This document shows positions 1 to 8,305 of a DNA stretch of 64,000 nucleotides, one piece after another. Position 1 is the first letter of the stretch. Each line of letters begins with the position of its first letter. The stretch covers positions 134,006 to 198,005 of the forward strand of contig NZ_JOEV01000021.1 of the NCBI RefSeq assembly GCF_000721105.1, given 5' to 3'. A model generated the notes under the pieces. That model made no database searches. It worked only from the letters and a program-made list of their open reading frames with translations, and had not been told where the DNA came from. The stretch comes from Streptomyces cellulosae (lineage in GTDB: Bacteria; Actinomycetota; Actinomycetes; Streptomycetales; Streptomycetaceae). A program made the translations under genes and the position numbers.

Positions 1-1
1 T

Positions 2-586
2 GAGCGTGTCCCCAAACAGGACCGTAGCCGGGCCACCCGGCAACGACTCCTCGAAGCCGCCGTGGCCTGCCTCGCCGAACACGGCTGGACCGGCTCCACG
101 GTCGCCGTCGTCGCCGAACGCGCCGGCGTCTCCCGCGGCGCCGCCCAACACCACTTCCCCACCCGCGAGGACCTCTTCACAGCAGCCGTCGAATACGTCG
201 CCGAAGAGCGCTCCACCGCCCTGCGCGCCCTGTTCCCCCAAGGCGCGACCGGCGACCGCCACGCCGTCGTCGCCGCCCTGGTCGACCTCTACACCGGCCC
301 CTTCTTCCGCGCCGCCCTCCACCTGTGGGTCGCCGCCTCCAACGAGGCCCCGCTACGCCCCCGCGTCACCGAGCTGGAAGCCCACGTCGGCCGCGAGACC
401 CACCGCATAGCCGTCGACCTGCTCGGCGCCGACGAAACCCGTCCCGGCGTCCGGGAAACCGTCCAGGGCCTGCTGGACATGGCCCGCGGCCTGGGCCTCG
501 CCAACCTGCTCACGGACGACACCGCACGCCGCGAACGAGTGGTGGCGCAGTGGGCGAGGATCCTGGACACGGTCCTCACGGACTGA
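2..586 (+). CDS. TetR-family transcriptional regulator, 5' end outside window
   Basis: The reading frame is open from the first bases, so the N-terminus lies outside the window; at least 194 residues are visible. The N-terminal part is a TetR DNA-binding domain: a helix with [15 protein letters not shown], then a helix-turn-helix reading [23 protein letters not shown]. The rest is helical ligand-binding domain with no close match I recognise. Its last bases overlap the end of the convergent pdxH gene by 11 bp. Ligand and targets cannot be told from sequence. An internal GTG at 62 could be mistaken for the start, but the helix-turn-helix region upstream of it is clearly coding. Confidence 0.85.
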   Translation, partial: ERVPKQDRSRATRQRLLEAAVACLAEHGWTGSTVAVVAERAGVSRGAAQHHFPTREDLFTAAVEYVAEERSTALRALFPQGATGDRHAVVAALVDLYTGPFFRAALHLWVAASNEAPLRPRVTELEAHVGRETHRIAVDLLGADETRPGVRETVQGLLDMARGLGLANLLTDDTARRERVVAQWARILDTVLTD

Positions 587-1244
587 GCCGCTCCACCCGC
601 CAGCCCCCGTCCGCCTCCACCACGTACCGCAACCGGTCGTGCAACCGGTTCTCCCGGCCCTGCCAGAACTCCACCGTCCGCGGCGCCACCCGGAAACCAC
701 CCCAGTGCGGCGGCACCGGCACCTGCTCGCCCTCCGGATAACGCGCGGCCAGCTCCGCGTACGCCGAGTCCAGCCCCGCACGGCCCGCGATCACCGACGA
801 CTGCTCGCTCGCCCAGGCACCCAGCTGGGACCCGTGCGGACGCGTACGGAAGTACGCGGCCGTCTCGTCCCTGCCGGTCCGCCGGGCCACACCCGCGACG
901 ATGACCTGCCGAGCCATCGGATGCCACGGGAACAACAGCGCGACCTGCGGATTCTCGGCCAGGTCACGGGCCTTGCGGGAGTCGTAGTTGGTGTAGAAGA
1001 CGAAGCCCTGCTCGTCGAAGTGCTTCAACAGCACCGTACGGGAGCTGACCCGGCCCTCGCCGTCCGCGGTGGACACCACCATCGCGTTCGGCTCGAACAA
1101 CCGGCCCTCCGTCGCGGCCTGCTGAAACCACCGCGCGAACTGCTCCACGGGCGAGGCGGCGAGATCGGACTCGGCAAGCCCCTCCGCCCGGTACTGCTGA
1201 CGCATCGAGGCGGGATCGGGGGAAACGGCGTCTGCGTCCTTCAC
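576..1244 (-). CDS. pdxH: pyridoxamine/pyridoxine 5'-phosphate oxidase
   Basis: FMN-dependent oxidase that makes pyridoxal 5'-phosphate from pyridoxine or pyridoxamine 5'-phosphate, the last step of the vitamin B6 salvage route; cytosolic homodimer. Family signatures are clear: [10 protein letters not shown] near the N-terminus, [21 protein letters not shown] (FMN-binding strand), [22 protein letters not shown], and the C-terminal block [14 protein letters not shown] followed by [14 protein letters not shown] place the start at a GTG with AGGA seven bases upstream; an ATG at 1277 gives 11 more residues but has no spaced ribosome site. It is divergent from citrate synthase 2, as I remember for S. 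coelicolor. A distant paralog lies at 46395-47072. Confidence 0.9.
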   Translation of the reverse strand: MKDADAVSPDPASMRQQYRAEGLAESDLAASPVEQFARWFQQAATEGRLFEPNAMVVSTADGEGRVSSRTVLLKHFDEQGFVFYTNYDSRKARDLAENPQVALLFPWHPMARQVIVAGVARRTGRDETAAYFRTRPHGSQLGAWASEQSSVIAGRAGLDSAYAELAARYPEGEQVPVPPHWGGFRVAPRTVEFWQGRENRLHDRLRYVVEADGGWRVERLSP

Positions 1245-1310
1245 ATGGTCATCCTGCCGCATCGACCAGGTCGACATCCCGCCGTATCACCGACGGCCCG
1301 AACCGAAGAT

Positions 1311-1360
1311 GGCACTGAGTGCCGCCGACCCTCCCCAAAGGTGGCACTCAGGGATATGGT
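1311..1360. promoter_or_regulatory. palindrome and repeated half-site between pdxH and citrate synthase 2
   Basis: The divergent intergenic region (1245-1492) contains a perfect 13-bp palindrome GGCACTGAGTGCC at 1311-1323. A second copy of the half-site, TGGCACTCAG, follows at 1342-1351, immediately before a possible -10 hexamer TATGGT at 1355-1360. The half-sites resemble CIRCE arms (GCACTC/GAGTGC) but order and spacing do not fit CIRCE. I infer an operator for the divergent pair; the binding protein is unknown. Confidence 0.35.
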
Positions 1361-1492
1361 GCAGGTGTCCTCCCGGTGGGTCACCGTCGGCCGCACGGGG
1401 CACCACCGGGCTGATCGCCAGGACCGCGAGTTTCCGCACGGACCGTGGATCCCCCGGCGCCACCTGTCGCACACATCACGAGGAGCCGCCTG

Positions 1493-2593
1493 ATGTCCGA
1501 CTTCGTACCCGGACTCGAAGGAGTCGTCGCGTTCGAAACGGAGATCGCCGAACCGGACAAGGAAGGCGGCGCCCTGCGATACCGGGGCGTCGACATCGAG
1601 GACCTGGTCGGCCACGTCTCCTTCGGCAACGTCTGGGGCCTGCTCGTCGACGGAGCCTTCAACCCGGGCCTGCCGCCCGCCGAACCCTTCCCCATCCCCG
1701 TCCACTCCGGCGACATCCGCGTCGACGTCCAGTCCGCCCTCGCCATGCTCGCCCCCGTCTGGGGCCTGAAACCCCTCTTGGACATCGACGCCGAGCAAGC
1801 CCGCGAGGACCTCGCCCGAGCCGCCGTCATGGCCCTGTCCTACGTCGCCCAGTCCGCCCGCGGCCAGGGCCTGCCCATGGTCCCCCAGAGCGAGATCGAC
1901 AAGGCCCAGTCCGTCGTCGAACGCTTCATGATCCGCTGGCGCGGCGAACCCGACCCCAAACACGTGGCGGCCGTGGACGCCTACTGGACCTCGGCGGCCG
2001 AACACGGCATGAACGCGTCCACCTTCACAGCGAGGGTCATCGCCTCGACGGGCGCAGACGTGGCCGCTGCGCTGTCAGGGGCCGTGGGAGCCATGTCCGG
2101 CCCCCTCCACGGCGGCGCCCCCTCCCGCGTCCTCCACATGATCGAGGAGATCGAACGCACCGGCGACGCCGAGGCCTACGTCAAACACGCCCTCGACAAG
2201 GGCGAACGCCTCATGGGCTTCGGCCACCGCGTCTACCGCGCCGAGGACCCCCGCGCCCGCGTCCTGCGCCGCACCGCCCGCGAACTCGGCGCCCCCCGCT
2301 TCGAGATCGCCGAGGCCCTCGAGAAGGCCGCCCTCGCCGAACTCCACGCACGCCGCCCCGACCGCGTCCTCGCCACCAACGTCGAGTTCTGGGCCGCGAT
2401 CATCCTCGACTTCGCCGAGGTCCCGGCCCACATGTTCACATCCATGTTCACCTGCGCCCGCACGGCCGGCTGGTCGGCCCACATCCTGGAACAGAAGCGC
2501 ACCGGCCGCCTGGTCCGCCCCTCGGCCCGCTACACCGGCCCCGGCACACGCGGCCCCCAGGAGATCGAGGGCTACGGCGACATCGCCCGCTGA
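1493..2593 (+). CDS. citrate synthase 2 (citrate synthase-like)
   Basis: Type I/II citrate synthase-like protein of 366 residues, expected to condense acetyl-CoA (or another acyl-CoA) with an oxoacid at the entry to the TCA or methylcitrate cycle. The start is ATG at 1493 with AGGAG seven bases upstream; the longer frame from 1445 has no ribosome site. Catalytic histidines are visible in SGPLHGGAPSRV and in GFGHRVYRAEDPRA. The usual catalytic aspartate motif (NVDF in classical enzymes) reads NVEFWAA here, so glutamate sits at that position by my alignment. This is the shorter actinobacterial second citrate synthase, neighbour of pdxH, not the main CitA. Substrate preference cannot be read from sequence. 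Confidence 0.85.
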   Translation: MSDFVPGLEGVVAFETEIAEPDKEGGALRYRGVDIEDLVGHVSFGNVWGLLVDGAFNPGLPPAEPFPIPVHSGDIRVDVQSALAMLAPVWGLKPLLDIDAEQAREDLARAAVMALSYVAQSARGQGLPMVPQSEIDKAQSVVERFMIRWRGEPDPKHVAAVDAYWTSAAEHGMNASTFTARVIASTGADVAAALSGAVGAMSGPLHGGAPSRVLHMIEEIERTGDAEAYVKHALDKGERLMGFGHRVYRAEDPRARVLRRTARELGAPRFEIAEALEKAALAELHARRPDRVLATNVEFWAAIILDFAEVPAHMFTSMFTCARTAGWSAHILEQKRTGRLVRPSARYTGPGTRGPQEIEGYGDIAR

Positions 2594-2637
2594 ACGGGCC
2601 CCGCCTCGCCTGCCCCGCCCTGTCCGCGAACGCAGAC

Positions 2638-2709
2638 GACCCGCGAGCTCGGGGTCCCTCCGCCTGACGGCGGAGAAGCCGGCCGGACGTACCGGCGAGC
2701 TCGCGGGTC
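2638..2709. terminator. long inverted repeat with nested hairpin after citrate synthase 2
   Basis: A perfect 14-bp inverted repeat (2638-2651 with 2696-2709, core CGCGAGCTCG) encloses a second perfect 7-bp hairpin CTCCGCC-TGAC-GGCGGAG at 2658-2675. It starts 45 bp after the citrate synthase stop. There is no U-tract, which is usual for Streptomyces terminators. Confidence 0.5.
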
Positions 2710-2849
2710 GGGTGACTGCTTGGGATTGGGCCGGCTGCACGCTTCTTTCACGTGCTGGTCCGGCACCGCACTCGGTGTGGTGACGGGCGCTAGCCCGCAG
2801 CCACCTCGCGCGTCCGGGTTTCATACATGTACCCGATCACCTCCTTTCG

Positions 2850-3125
2850 GCGTAGGAACACCTTAAGAAGAGGCCGAAGACGGATCAACCGATTTTCCGG
2901 GATGTTGACGGAGATGGCTCCGGCCAACTGCTGTACCCGTATCCGTCGGCCCGTTGCAGAAGCTGAAGGGCTCGGGGCGGTGGGCGAGGAAGGTCTCGAC
3001 GGATGTGTTGCCCTTGGCCTGGTTGCAGGGGACGCAGGCGAGGACGAGGTTGGAGATGCGGTTCGAGCCTCCTCGGCTGCGGGGTCTGACGTGGTCGATG
3101 TTCCGGATCGGGAGGATTTCGAGCC
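2850..3125 (-). pseudogene. decayed HNH endonuclease of the IscB/RRXRR type
   Basis: On the minus strand one frame from about 3120 down to 2970 translates to an HNH core: IRNIDHVRPRSRGG, then SNRISNLVLACVPCNQAKGN and VETFLAH. The spacing IDHV-PRSRGG-N-LACxPCNQAKG is the form I know from IscB-like (RuvC-HNH, IS605-associated) nucleases. No start, RuvC or bridge-helix region is readable upstream; shifting frame near 2970 gives a short stretch (QLAGAISVN) that may match the post-HNH part of IscB. So the gene is truncated at the 5' side and frameshifted. It lies in a non-coding stretch between citrate synthase 2 and the PAS gene (2594-3419); nothing else recognisable is there apart from the inverted repeat at its left. 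Confidence 0.5.
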
Positions 3126-3419
3126 GTGCTGGCCGGCGTTGCGGCGGGTGTTCGGGGAGGTGCGGCCGGCGGCGACGATGATGGTGTGCGGGCTCGCGGA
3201 TCCGCGGATGAGGATCGAGATCGAGGTGGATGCGAGGAGAGGGGCGGGTACTGATGTCCGAGCTTCGTGATTTTCGTGTCGCTGGCCGCCTGACCTGCTG
3301 TTTCTGTGGGGATACAGTCGTCCGGTGCGGGCCTGGGTGCGTTTCCGGCGTACAACGATTCCTTCAATCTTGTGGGAACTTGGTGTGTGCTGCGTCACGT
3401 TCGAGTTGAATGATTGTTA

Positions 3420-4889
3420 GTGAGCGAACCGACGTGCGGTACGTGCGGACGCGGCAGCCTGCAGGGGGTCGAGGTGAGTGCTTCCCGGCGTAGTGGGACC
3501 ACCGACGAGATCGGGCCGGACGAGCCCGAGCGGGACGGTCCGGAGGGTTCGGACGGCTCGGACGGCTCTGATTTGCTGGCCGCGCTGCTCGACGGCATGG
3601 ACGCGGCCTTGTGCGCATTCGACGCGGACGGGGTGGTGACGCACTGGAACCGTGAGGCGGAGCGGATTCTCGGCTGGAGTGCTGAGGAGGCGGTGGGGCG
3701 GCAGGGCTTCGCCGGGTGGGCGGTGCGCAGTGCCGACGCCGAGGAGGTCGAGGGGCGGCTGCTGTCCGCGATGCACGCCCCGGGGCGGCAGGTGCACGAG
3801 TTCGCGTTGCTGACCAAGGACGGCGGCCGGGTGCTCGTACGGACGCAGTCGGCGGCCGTGCGGGGGCCGGACGGGAAGCCGGCCGGGGTGTACTGCGCGT
3901 TCAGTGAGGTGCACACGCAGATCGATCTGGAGCGGTCGATCGCGCTGAGTGAGGCGTTGTTCGAGGACGCTTCCTGGGGTGTGGTGCTGGTCGACGTCGA
4001 TCTGCGGCCGGCTGTGGTCAACGCGCACGCGGCCCGGGCGTTCGGGGTCGGGCGTACGTCTGTGCTGGGGCGGCCTCTCGGGGATCTGCTGGCGCAGGGT
4101 GTGGAGGAGTTGGAGAGTGCGCTCACGCATGTGCTGGCGGAGGGGGCGCCGCCGGCGCCCGCCGAGGTCTGGGTGAGTGTGCGTACCCCGGAGGGCGACA
4201 AGCGGCGTTGCTGGCGGTGCGGGTTCGTCCGGCTGGCGTCGCCGCTGGCGGAGGAGCCTGTGCCGTTGGGGGTGGGCTGGCTCTTCGAGGACGTGACGGA
4301 GGCCAAGCAGAGTGAGCAGGAGGCGTCGCTGCTGCGGTTCCGTACGAATCAGTTGCACCGGGCGGCGCGGGCTGCCGCCGAGTGCGAGGACCCGTTGGAG
4401 GCGGCGACCGTTCATCTGGACTTCGCGCTCGCGGGTTTCGCCGACCATGCGCTGATCGACCGGGTGGCGGGGGGTGCGGTGGCCGACGGGGAGGAGACGG
4501 GTCCGGTGCGGCTGGTGCGGGTGGTCGCGACGCCTTCCGGGGCGCCCGGGCCGAGTCCGGTGACCGGGCAGGCGGGGTTGCCGGTGCGGTATGCGGAGGG
4601 GCATCCGGCGTTGCAGTGCGTGGACCGGATCGGGGCTGTGCGGGCGAGTGTGGGGGCTGTGCCGGCGGCTCAGGCGCGGGAGTGGGCGTTGGCTCGGCAG
4701 TGGCCGGGGGACGCGGTGCACGCGCTGTGTGCGGTGCTGCGGAGTCGGGGGCGGACGCTCGGGGTCGTGACGTTTCTGCGGGGGGCCGGGCGGAGTCAGT
4801 TCGAGCGGGGCGACGCGGTGTACGCGGAGGATGTGGCCGTGCGGATCGCCTGTGCGTTGGATCTGGGTGAGGCGGTGGGGCGGGAGTAG
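3420..4889 (+). CDS. PAS-domain sensory protein
   Basis: Protein of 489 residues with a short CxxC N-terminus (CGTCG), then two PAS domains: about residues 45-165 (LLDGMDAALCAFDADGVVTHWNREAERILGWSAEEAVG, ending with a PAC-like block DGKPAGVYCAFSEVHTQ) and about 170-290 (ALFEDASWGVVLVDVDLRPAVVNAHAARAFG to WLFEDVTEAKQSEQE). The C-terminal 190 residues look GAF-like (EWALARQWPGDAVHALCAVLRSRGRTLGVVTFLR). No kinase, phosphatase or DNA-binding domain follows, so it probably signals through a partner. Codon use is strongly third-position GC from 3423, supporting the GTG at 3420; a GTG at 3474 with GGGGG upstream is the alternative. It converges on the SIS gene. Confidence 0.75.
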   Translation: MSEPTCGTCGRGSLQGVEVSASRRSGTTDEIGPDEPERDGPEGSDGSDGSDLLAALLDGMDAALCAFDADGVVTHWNREAERILGWSAEEAVGRQGFAGWAVRSADAEEVEGRLLSAMHAPGRQVHEFALLTKDGGRVLVRTQSAAVRGPDGKPAGVYCAFSEVHTQIDLERSIALSEALFEDASWGVVLVDVDLRPAVVNAHAARAFGVGRTSVLGRPLGDLLAQGVEELESALTHVLAEGAPPAPAEVWVSVRTPEGDKRRCWRCGFVRLASPLAEEPVPLGVGWLFEDVTEAKQSEQEASLLRFRTNQLHRAARAAAECEDPLEAATVHLDFALAGFADHALIDRVAGGAVADGEETGPVRLVRVVATPSGAPGPSPVTGQAGLPVRYAEGHPALQCVDRIGAVRASVGAVPAAQAREWALARQWPGDAVHALCAVLRSRGRTLGVVTFLRGAGRSQFERGDAVYAEDVAVRIACALDLGEAVGRE

Positions 4890-4916
4890 CTCCGCCCCGG
4901 GCCGCGACGGGCGGCC

Positions 4917-5672
4917 TCAGCGGAGGTAGTGGATCCGGTCCCCGTACGTCTCGAACACGCGCTTGTTCCATTCGTGTCCTCCGTCCACGTTCCCGGACCG
5001 CAGGAGCGGAGGTTCGACGCCTCGGTCGGCGAGGCTTCCCGCTGCCGTGGCCATGACGGCCTGGAGGATGGCCGAGGTGACGACGGTGGAGGCGGGGGCG
5101 AAGGGGGCGGAGACGGTGTCGAGGGTGAGTTCGGCGTCGCCGATCGCGATCTTGGAGTCGAGGACGACGTCGCAGTGGTCCTTGAGGTAGGTGCCGGAGA
5201 CATGGCGGGAGCTGGTCTCGGAGGCGTAGGCCACCGAGGTCACGCCGATGACCCGGATGCCGAGGGCGCGGGCTTTCATGGCCATCTCGACGGGGAGCGC
5301 GTTGCGGCCGGACAGCGAGATGATCACGAGGGCATCACCCGCGCGGAGCGGGGAGCAGTCCAGGACGGCGCTCGCGAGGCCGTCGACGCGTTCCAGGGCG
5401 GAGCCGAGGGTGGCCGGCATGACGTCGACGCCGACGACACCGGGGACGGTCAGCAGGTTCATCAGGGCGAGGCCGCCCGCGCGGTAGACGACGTCCTGCG
5501 CTGCGAGTGAGGAGTGTCCGGCGCCGAAGGCGAAGAGGCGGCCGCCTGCGGTCACGGTGTCGGCGAGGAGGTTCCCGGCCGCTTCGATGGAGGGGGCCTC
5601 CTCGTCCCGGACCCGCTGCAGCAGGCCGATCGCGGCGTCGAAGAACTGACCGGACAGCGTGCCGTCGCTCAT
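4917..5672 (-). CDS. SIS-domain sugar-phosphate isomerase/binding protein
   Basis: Protein of 251 residues consisting of one SIS (sugar isomerase) domain of the UPF0309 type. Visible features are GRLFAFGAGHSSLAAQDVVYRAGG near residue 45, the phosphosugar loop VIISLSGRNALPVEMA, and GIRVIGVTSVAYASE. The family is thought to act on or sense phosphosugars, related to GmhA and GlmS isomerase domains; the substrate is not known to me. The ATG at 5672 has AAAGG upstream. It is divergent from dmdR1, the same arrangement I remember in S. coelicolor (SCO4393/SCO4394). Confidence 0.8.
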   Translation of the reverse strand: MSDGTLSGQFFDAAIGLLQRVRDEEAPSIEAAGNLLADTVTAGGRLFAFGAGHSSLAAQDVVYRAGGLALMNLLTVPGVVGVDVMPATLGSALERVDGLASAVLDCSPLRAGDALVIISLSGRNALPVEMAMKARALGIRVIGVTSVAYASETSSRHVSGTYLKDHCDVVLDSKIAIGDAELTLDTVSAPFAPASTVVTSAILQAVMATAAGSLADRGVEPPLLRSGNVDGGHEWNKRVFETYGDRIHYLR

Positions 5673-5973
5673 GCGGGCCCTTTCAGGACGAGGTGTCGAG
5701 GCGGGGTGTCTGTGCCGCGGATCACGGTGCGGTCTGGACCAGTGGGATGTCAATACGGCCGTGTTCGGTGGGGCAGGTCGCCGAGGCGGCTGGGACCGTG
5801 ACGTCGTTACTGTGGGGAGAGCACCGGCCCCGCAGCCGTCGGAACCTCCCCGTAATGCCTTGGTTGCAACGGCGCGGCACGGTTGTCGGTGGTATCCGGC
5901 AGAATTGGGTCCAGGGCCAGCGCACGAGCCGGGAAGCTGTCGTGCTTCCGGCGGATCTCATCAAGGGGCACGT
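5673..5973. promoter_or_regulatory. divergent intergenic region, SIS gene / dmdR1
   Basis: This 301-bp stretch must hold the promoters of both divergent genes. I see no clear DmdR1 iron-box palindrome (TTAGGTTAGGCTAACCTAA type) in it. AAGGGG at 5963-5968 is the dmdR1 ribosome site. Confidence 0.4.
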
Positions 5974-6666
5974 ATGTCCGGACTGATCGACACCACGGAG
6001 ATGTATCTCCGCACCATCCTCGAGCTGGAGGAGGAAGGTGTGGTCCCCATGCGCGCCCGGATCGCCGAGCGGCTCGACCAGAGCGGGCCGACGGTCAGCC
6101 AGACGGTGGCGCGGATGGAGCGGGACGGTCTGGTGTCCGTCGCGACCGACCGGCACCTGGAGCTCACCGACGAGGGCCGGCGGCTGGCCACGCGGGTGAT
6201 GCGCAAGCACCGGCTCGCGGAGTGTCTGCTCGTCGATGTGATCGGTCTGGAGTGGGAGCAGGTGCACGCCGAGGCGTGTCGCTGGGAGCACGTGATGAGC
6301 GAGGCCGTCGAGCGCCGTGTGCTGGAGTTGCTGCGGCACCCCACCGAGTCGCCGTACGGCAATCCGATTCCCGGTCTGGAGGAACTCGGCGAGAAGGACG
6401 GTGCCGACCCGTTCCTGGACGAGGGCATGGTGTCGCTGTCGGATCTCGACCCGGGTGCCGACGGCAAGACGGTCGTGGTGCGCCGGATCGGTGAGCCGAT
6501 CCAGACGGACGCGCAGTTGATGTACACGCTGCGCCGGGCGGGTGTGCAGCCCGGTTCGGTGGTGAGTGTGACGGAGTCGGCGGGCGGCGTGCTGGTGGGC
6601 AGCGGCGGCGAGGCGGCCGAGTTGGCGTCGGACGTGGCCTCGCACGTGTTCGTCGCCAAGCGCTGA
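5974..6666 (+). CDS. dmdR1: iron-dependent repressor DmdR1 (DtxR family)
   Basis: Divalent-metal-dependent repressor of 230 residues that, with Fe2+, represses siderophore (desferrioxamine, coelichelin) and iron-uptake genes. Order: winged helix (about 1-65, DQSGPTVSQTVARMERDGLVSV), dimerisation/metal domain (66-140), C-terminal SH3-like FeoA-type domain (about 155-230). All DtxR metal ligands are present at the same numbers as in DtxR: Met10, His79, Glu83, His98, Cys102, Glu105, His106. Start ATG with AAGGGG five bases upstream; longer in-frame starts lack a ribosome site and the family begins with MSGLIDTTEMYL. In S. coelicolor an antisense gene, adm, overlaps dmdR1; open antisense frames also exist here. 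Confidence 0.95.
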   Translation: MSGLIDTTEMYLRTILELEEEGVVPMRARIAERLDQSGPTVSQTVARMERDGLVSVATDRHLELTDEGRRLATRVMRKHRLAECLLVDVIGLEWEQVHAEACRWEHVMSEAVERRVLELLRHPTESPYGNPIPGLEELGEKDGADPFLDEGMVSLSDLDPGADGKTVVVRRIGEPIQTDAQLMYTLRRAGVQPGSVVSVTESAGGVLVGSGGEAAELASDVASHVFVAKR

Positions 6667-6765
6667 GCGGGTGAACAGGTGAGCGCTGTGCGCGGTTCCT
6701 GCGTGTCGGCGCTGGTCCGTTCTCCAGGAGGCTGGCCGTCAACTCCTGGAAAAGGGGAGGTGGTT

Positions 6766-6852
6766 GTGGTGTTTCGGCGATCTCGTCGAATACGGGTTCG
6801 TGTACGCCGAATCGCAGCGCCCGGACGTTTCGCGTGCGAGGCTGTCGCGTGA
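6766..6852 (+). CDS. possible small arginine-rich peptide
   Basis: A 28-codon frame starts with tandem GTG codons at 6766 and 6769, with GGGGAGG at 6754-6760 placed ideally for either. The peptide reads VFRRSRRIRVRVRRIAAPGRF then six more residues, with nine arginines. It uses codons that are uncommon in Streptomyces (ATA, CGA, TCT, GTA). It may be a leader peptide or a chance frame; no homolog is known to me. The surrounding 6667-7311 has no other gene I can support. Confidence 0.25.
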   Translation: MVFRRSRRIRVRVRRIAAPGRFACEAVA

Positions 6853-6944
6853 GGCATATGACCTGAGGGGCTCTTGGCGTGGGGTGGCGGTGGCGCCGCC
6901 TGGCCGGTGAGGGGGCGGGGATGATGTGCCGTGAGCGTGGAGAG

Positions 6945-6972
6945 GGCCCCGGCGCCGTGTGGCGCCGGGGCC
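6945..6972. terminator. 12-bp perfect stem-loop downstream of dmdR1
   Basis: GGCCCCGGCGCC, loop GTGT, GGCGCCGGGGCC: a perfect stem typical of Streptomyces terminators. A weaker 8-bp inverted repeat GCGGACCG/CGGTCCGC lies at 7023-7049. Confidence 0.6.
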
Positions 6973-7311
6973 TGTCCTCCCCTGTGCTGACCCGGAGCCC
7001 CGAGCTCTCAGGGTCATCCCCTGCGGACCGATGTCCCCGAGCGGTCCGCCTCCCGTTGAAGATCTCCCCTCGGTGGCGGCGATCATTCCTTGAGGGGGGT
7101 CACTCGAACGAGGGGTGTTGTCGGTGAGAAGGGGCGAGAGCGAGATTTTCGAATAGGCTTTCGATGGCCTGCGGGTGACGTATCACGCGGAATCCGCGCT
7201 TCAGGGGTGTGGGCAGCACGGCGAACACGACAGGCAGGACGCGGTTCACAGGACCGTCCGCCCCGAGCGGGAGCGAGCGGTCCGAGCGGAGCTAGGGGGG
7301 TGCCAGGACCT

Positions 7312-8211
7312 ATGGCGCGACGCATCGACGTGACCGGGGCGGGCGGCGTACGTCTCGCCGCCTGGGAGTTCGGCGACCCTCCCAAGACCGATCCGGTGAA
7401 GGACGGTCCGGGGGAGACGAGGGCGGGCGAGCGGGCCGGCGGGGTGCTGTTATTGCACGGGCTGATGGGCCGGGCCTCCCACTGGGCGTCCACCGCCCGC
7501 TGGCTCTCCGAGCGGCACCGCGCCGTCGCCCTCGACCAGCGGGGCCACGGCCAGAGCGACAAGCCGCCACGGACCGCCTACACCCGCGAGGCCTACGTCG
7601 AGGACGTCGAGGCCGCCCTCGAACAGCTCGGACTCGGCCCGGCCGTCCTCATCGGGCACGCGATGGGTGCTCTGACCGGCTGGCAGCTCGCCGCGAAGCG
7701 CCCCGACCTGGTCCGCGGCCTGATCATCTGCGACATGCGGGCCTCCGCCCTCGGTGCCGCCTCGCAGCGCGAGTGGGAGGACTGGTTCCAGGCCTGGCCC
7801 GCCCCCTTCGCCACACTCGCCGACGTCCGCAAGTGGTTCGGCGAGGACGACCCCTGGGTGGAGCGCCCGAACCCGGTGCGCGGCGAGTTCTACGCCGAGG
7901 TCATGCACGAGTCCCCCGACGGCTGGCGCCCGGTCTTCGATCCGGCGCAGATGCTCGAGTCCCGCGAGACGTGGGTGTACGACGCGCACTGGGAGGAGCT
8001 CGCCCAGGTCCAGTGCCCCGCCCTGGTGGTCCGTGGTCTCGACGGTGAGCTGGGCCGCGCCGAGGCGCAGGAGATGGTCCGCGTCCTGCCCCGTGGCGAG
8101 TACGCGGAAGTCGCGGACGCCGGCCACCTCGTCCACTACGACCAGCCGGAGGCCTGGCGGGGCGCCATCGAGCCCTTCCTGGACGGCGTCCTCACGGGCC
8201 TCAAGGGCTGA
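7312..8211 (+). CDS. alpha/beta-hydrolase fold protein lacking the nucleophile
   Basis: Protein of 299 residues with a full alpha/beta-hydrolase fold: oxyanion region LLLHGLMGRASHW, LDQRGHGQSDKP, nucleophile elbow VLIGHAMGALTGW, late acidic region VVRGLDGELG and catalytic-histidine region ADAGHLVHYDQPEAW. At the elbow the usual G-x-S-x-G reads G-H-A-M-G: alanine replaces serine (codon GCG, about 7669). Unless another residue serves, it should not be a classical esterase; it could be a binding or lyase-type member. Start ATG at 7312 with GGGGGG and AGGA upstream; the longer frame from 7090 is not supported by family length. Downstream, 8212-8305 contains short repeats CGACGTCCCGCGCCT. Confidence 0.8.
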   Translation: MARRIDVTGAGGVRLAAWEFGDPPKTDPVKDGPGETRAGERAGGVLLLHGLMGRASHWASTARWLSERHRAVALDQRGHGQSDKPPRTAYTREAYVEDVEAALEQLGLGPAVLIGHAMGALTGWQLAAKRPDLVRGLIICDMRASALGAASQREWEDWFQAWPAPFATLADVRKWFGEDDPWVERPNPVRGEFYAEVMHESPDGWRPVFDPAQMLESRETWVYDAHWEELAQVQCPALVVRGLDGELGRAEAQEMVRVLPRGEYAEVADAGHLVHYDQPEAWRGAIEPFLDGVLTGLKG

Positions 8212-8305
8212 CGCCGCCCGGCAACGTCCCGCGTCTCGACGTCCCGCGCCTCGACGTCCCGCGCCTCGACGTCCCGCGTTCCCGCCTTCGCCCCCGCCCC
8301 GAAGG

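Noticed and set aside
1311..1351. CIRCE element (HrcA site)
   Set aside because: Half-sites are in the wrong order and spacing; there is no chaperone gene nearby.
2790..3398. Complete minus-strand gene over the HNH relic
   Set aside because: The HNH motif lies in a different frame from this open frame, which by itself is low-complexity and matches nothing.
5673..5973. DmdR1 iron box for self-regulation
   Set aside because: No 19-bp TTAGGTTAGGCTAACCTAA-like palindrome could be found in the region.
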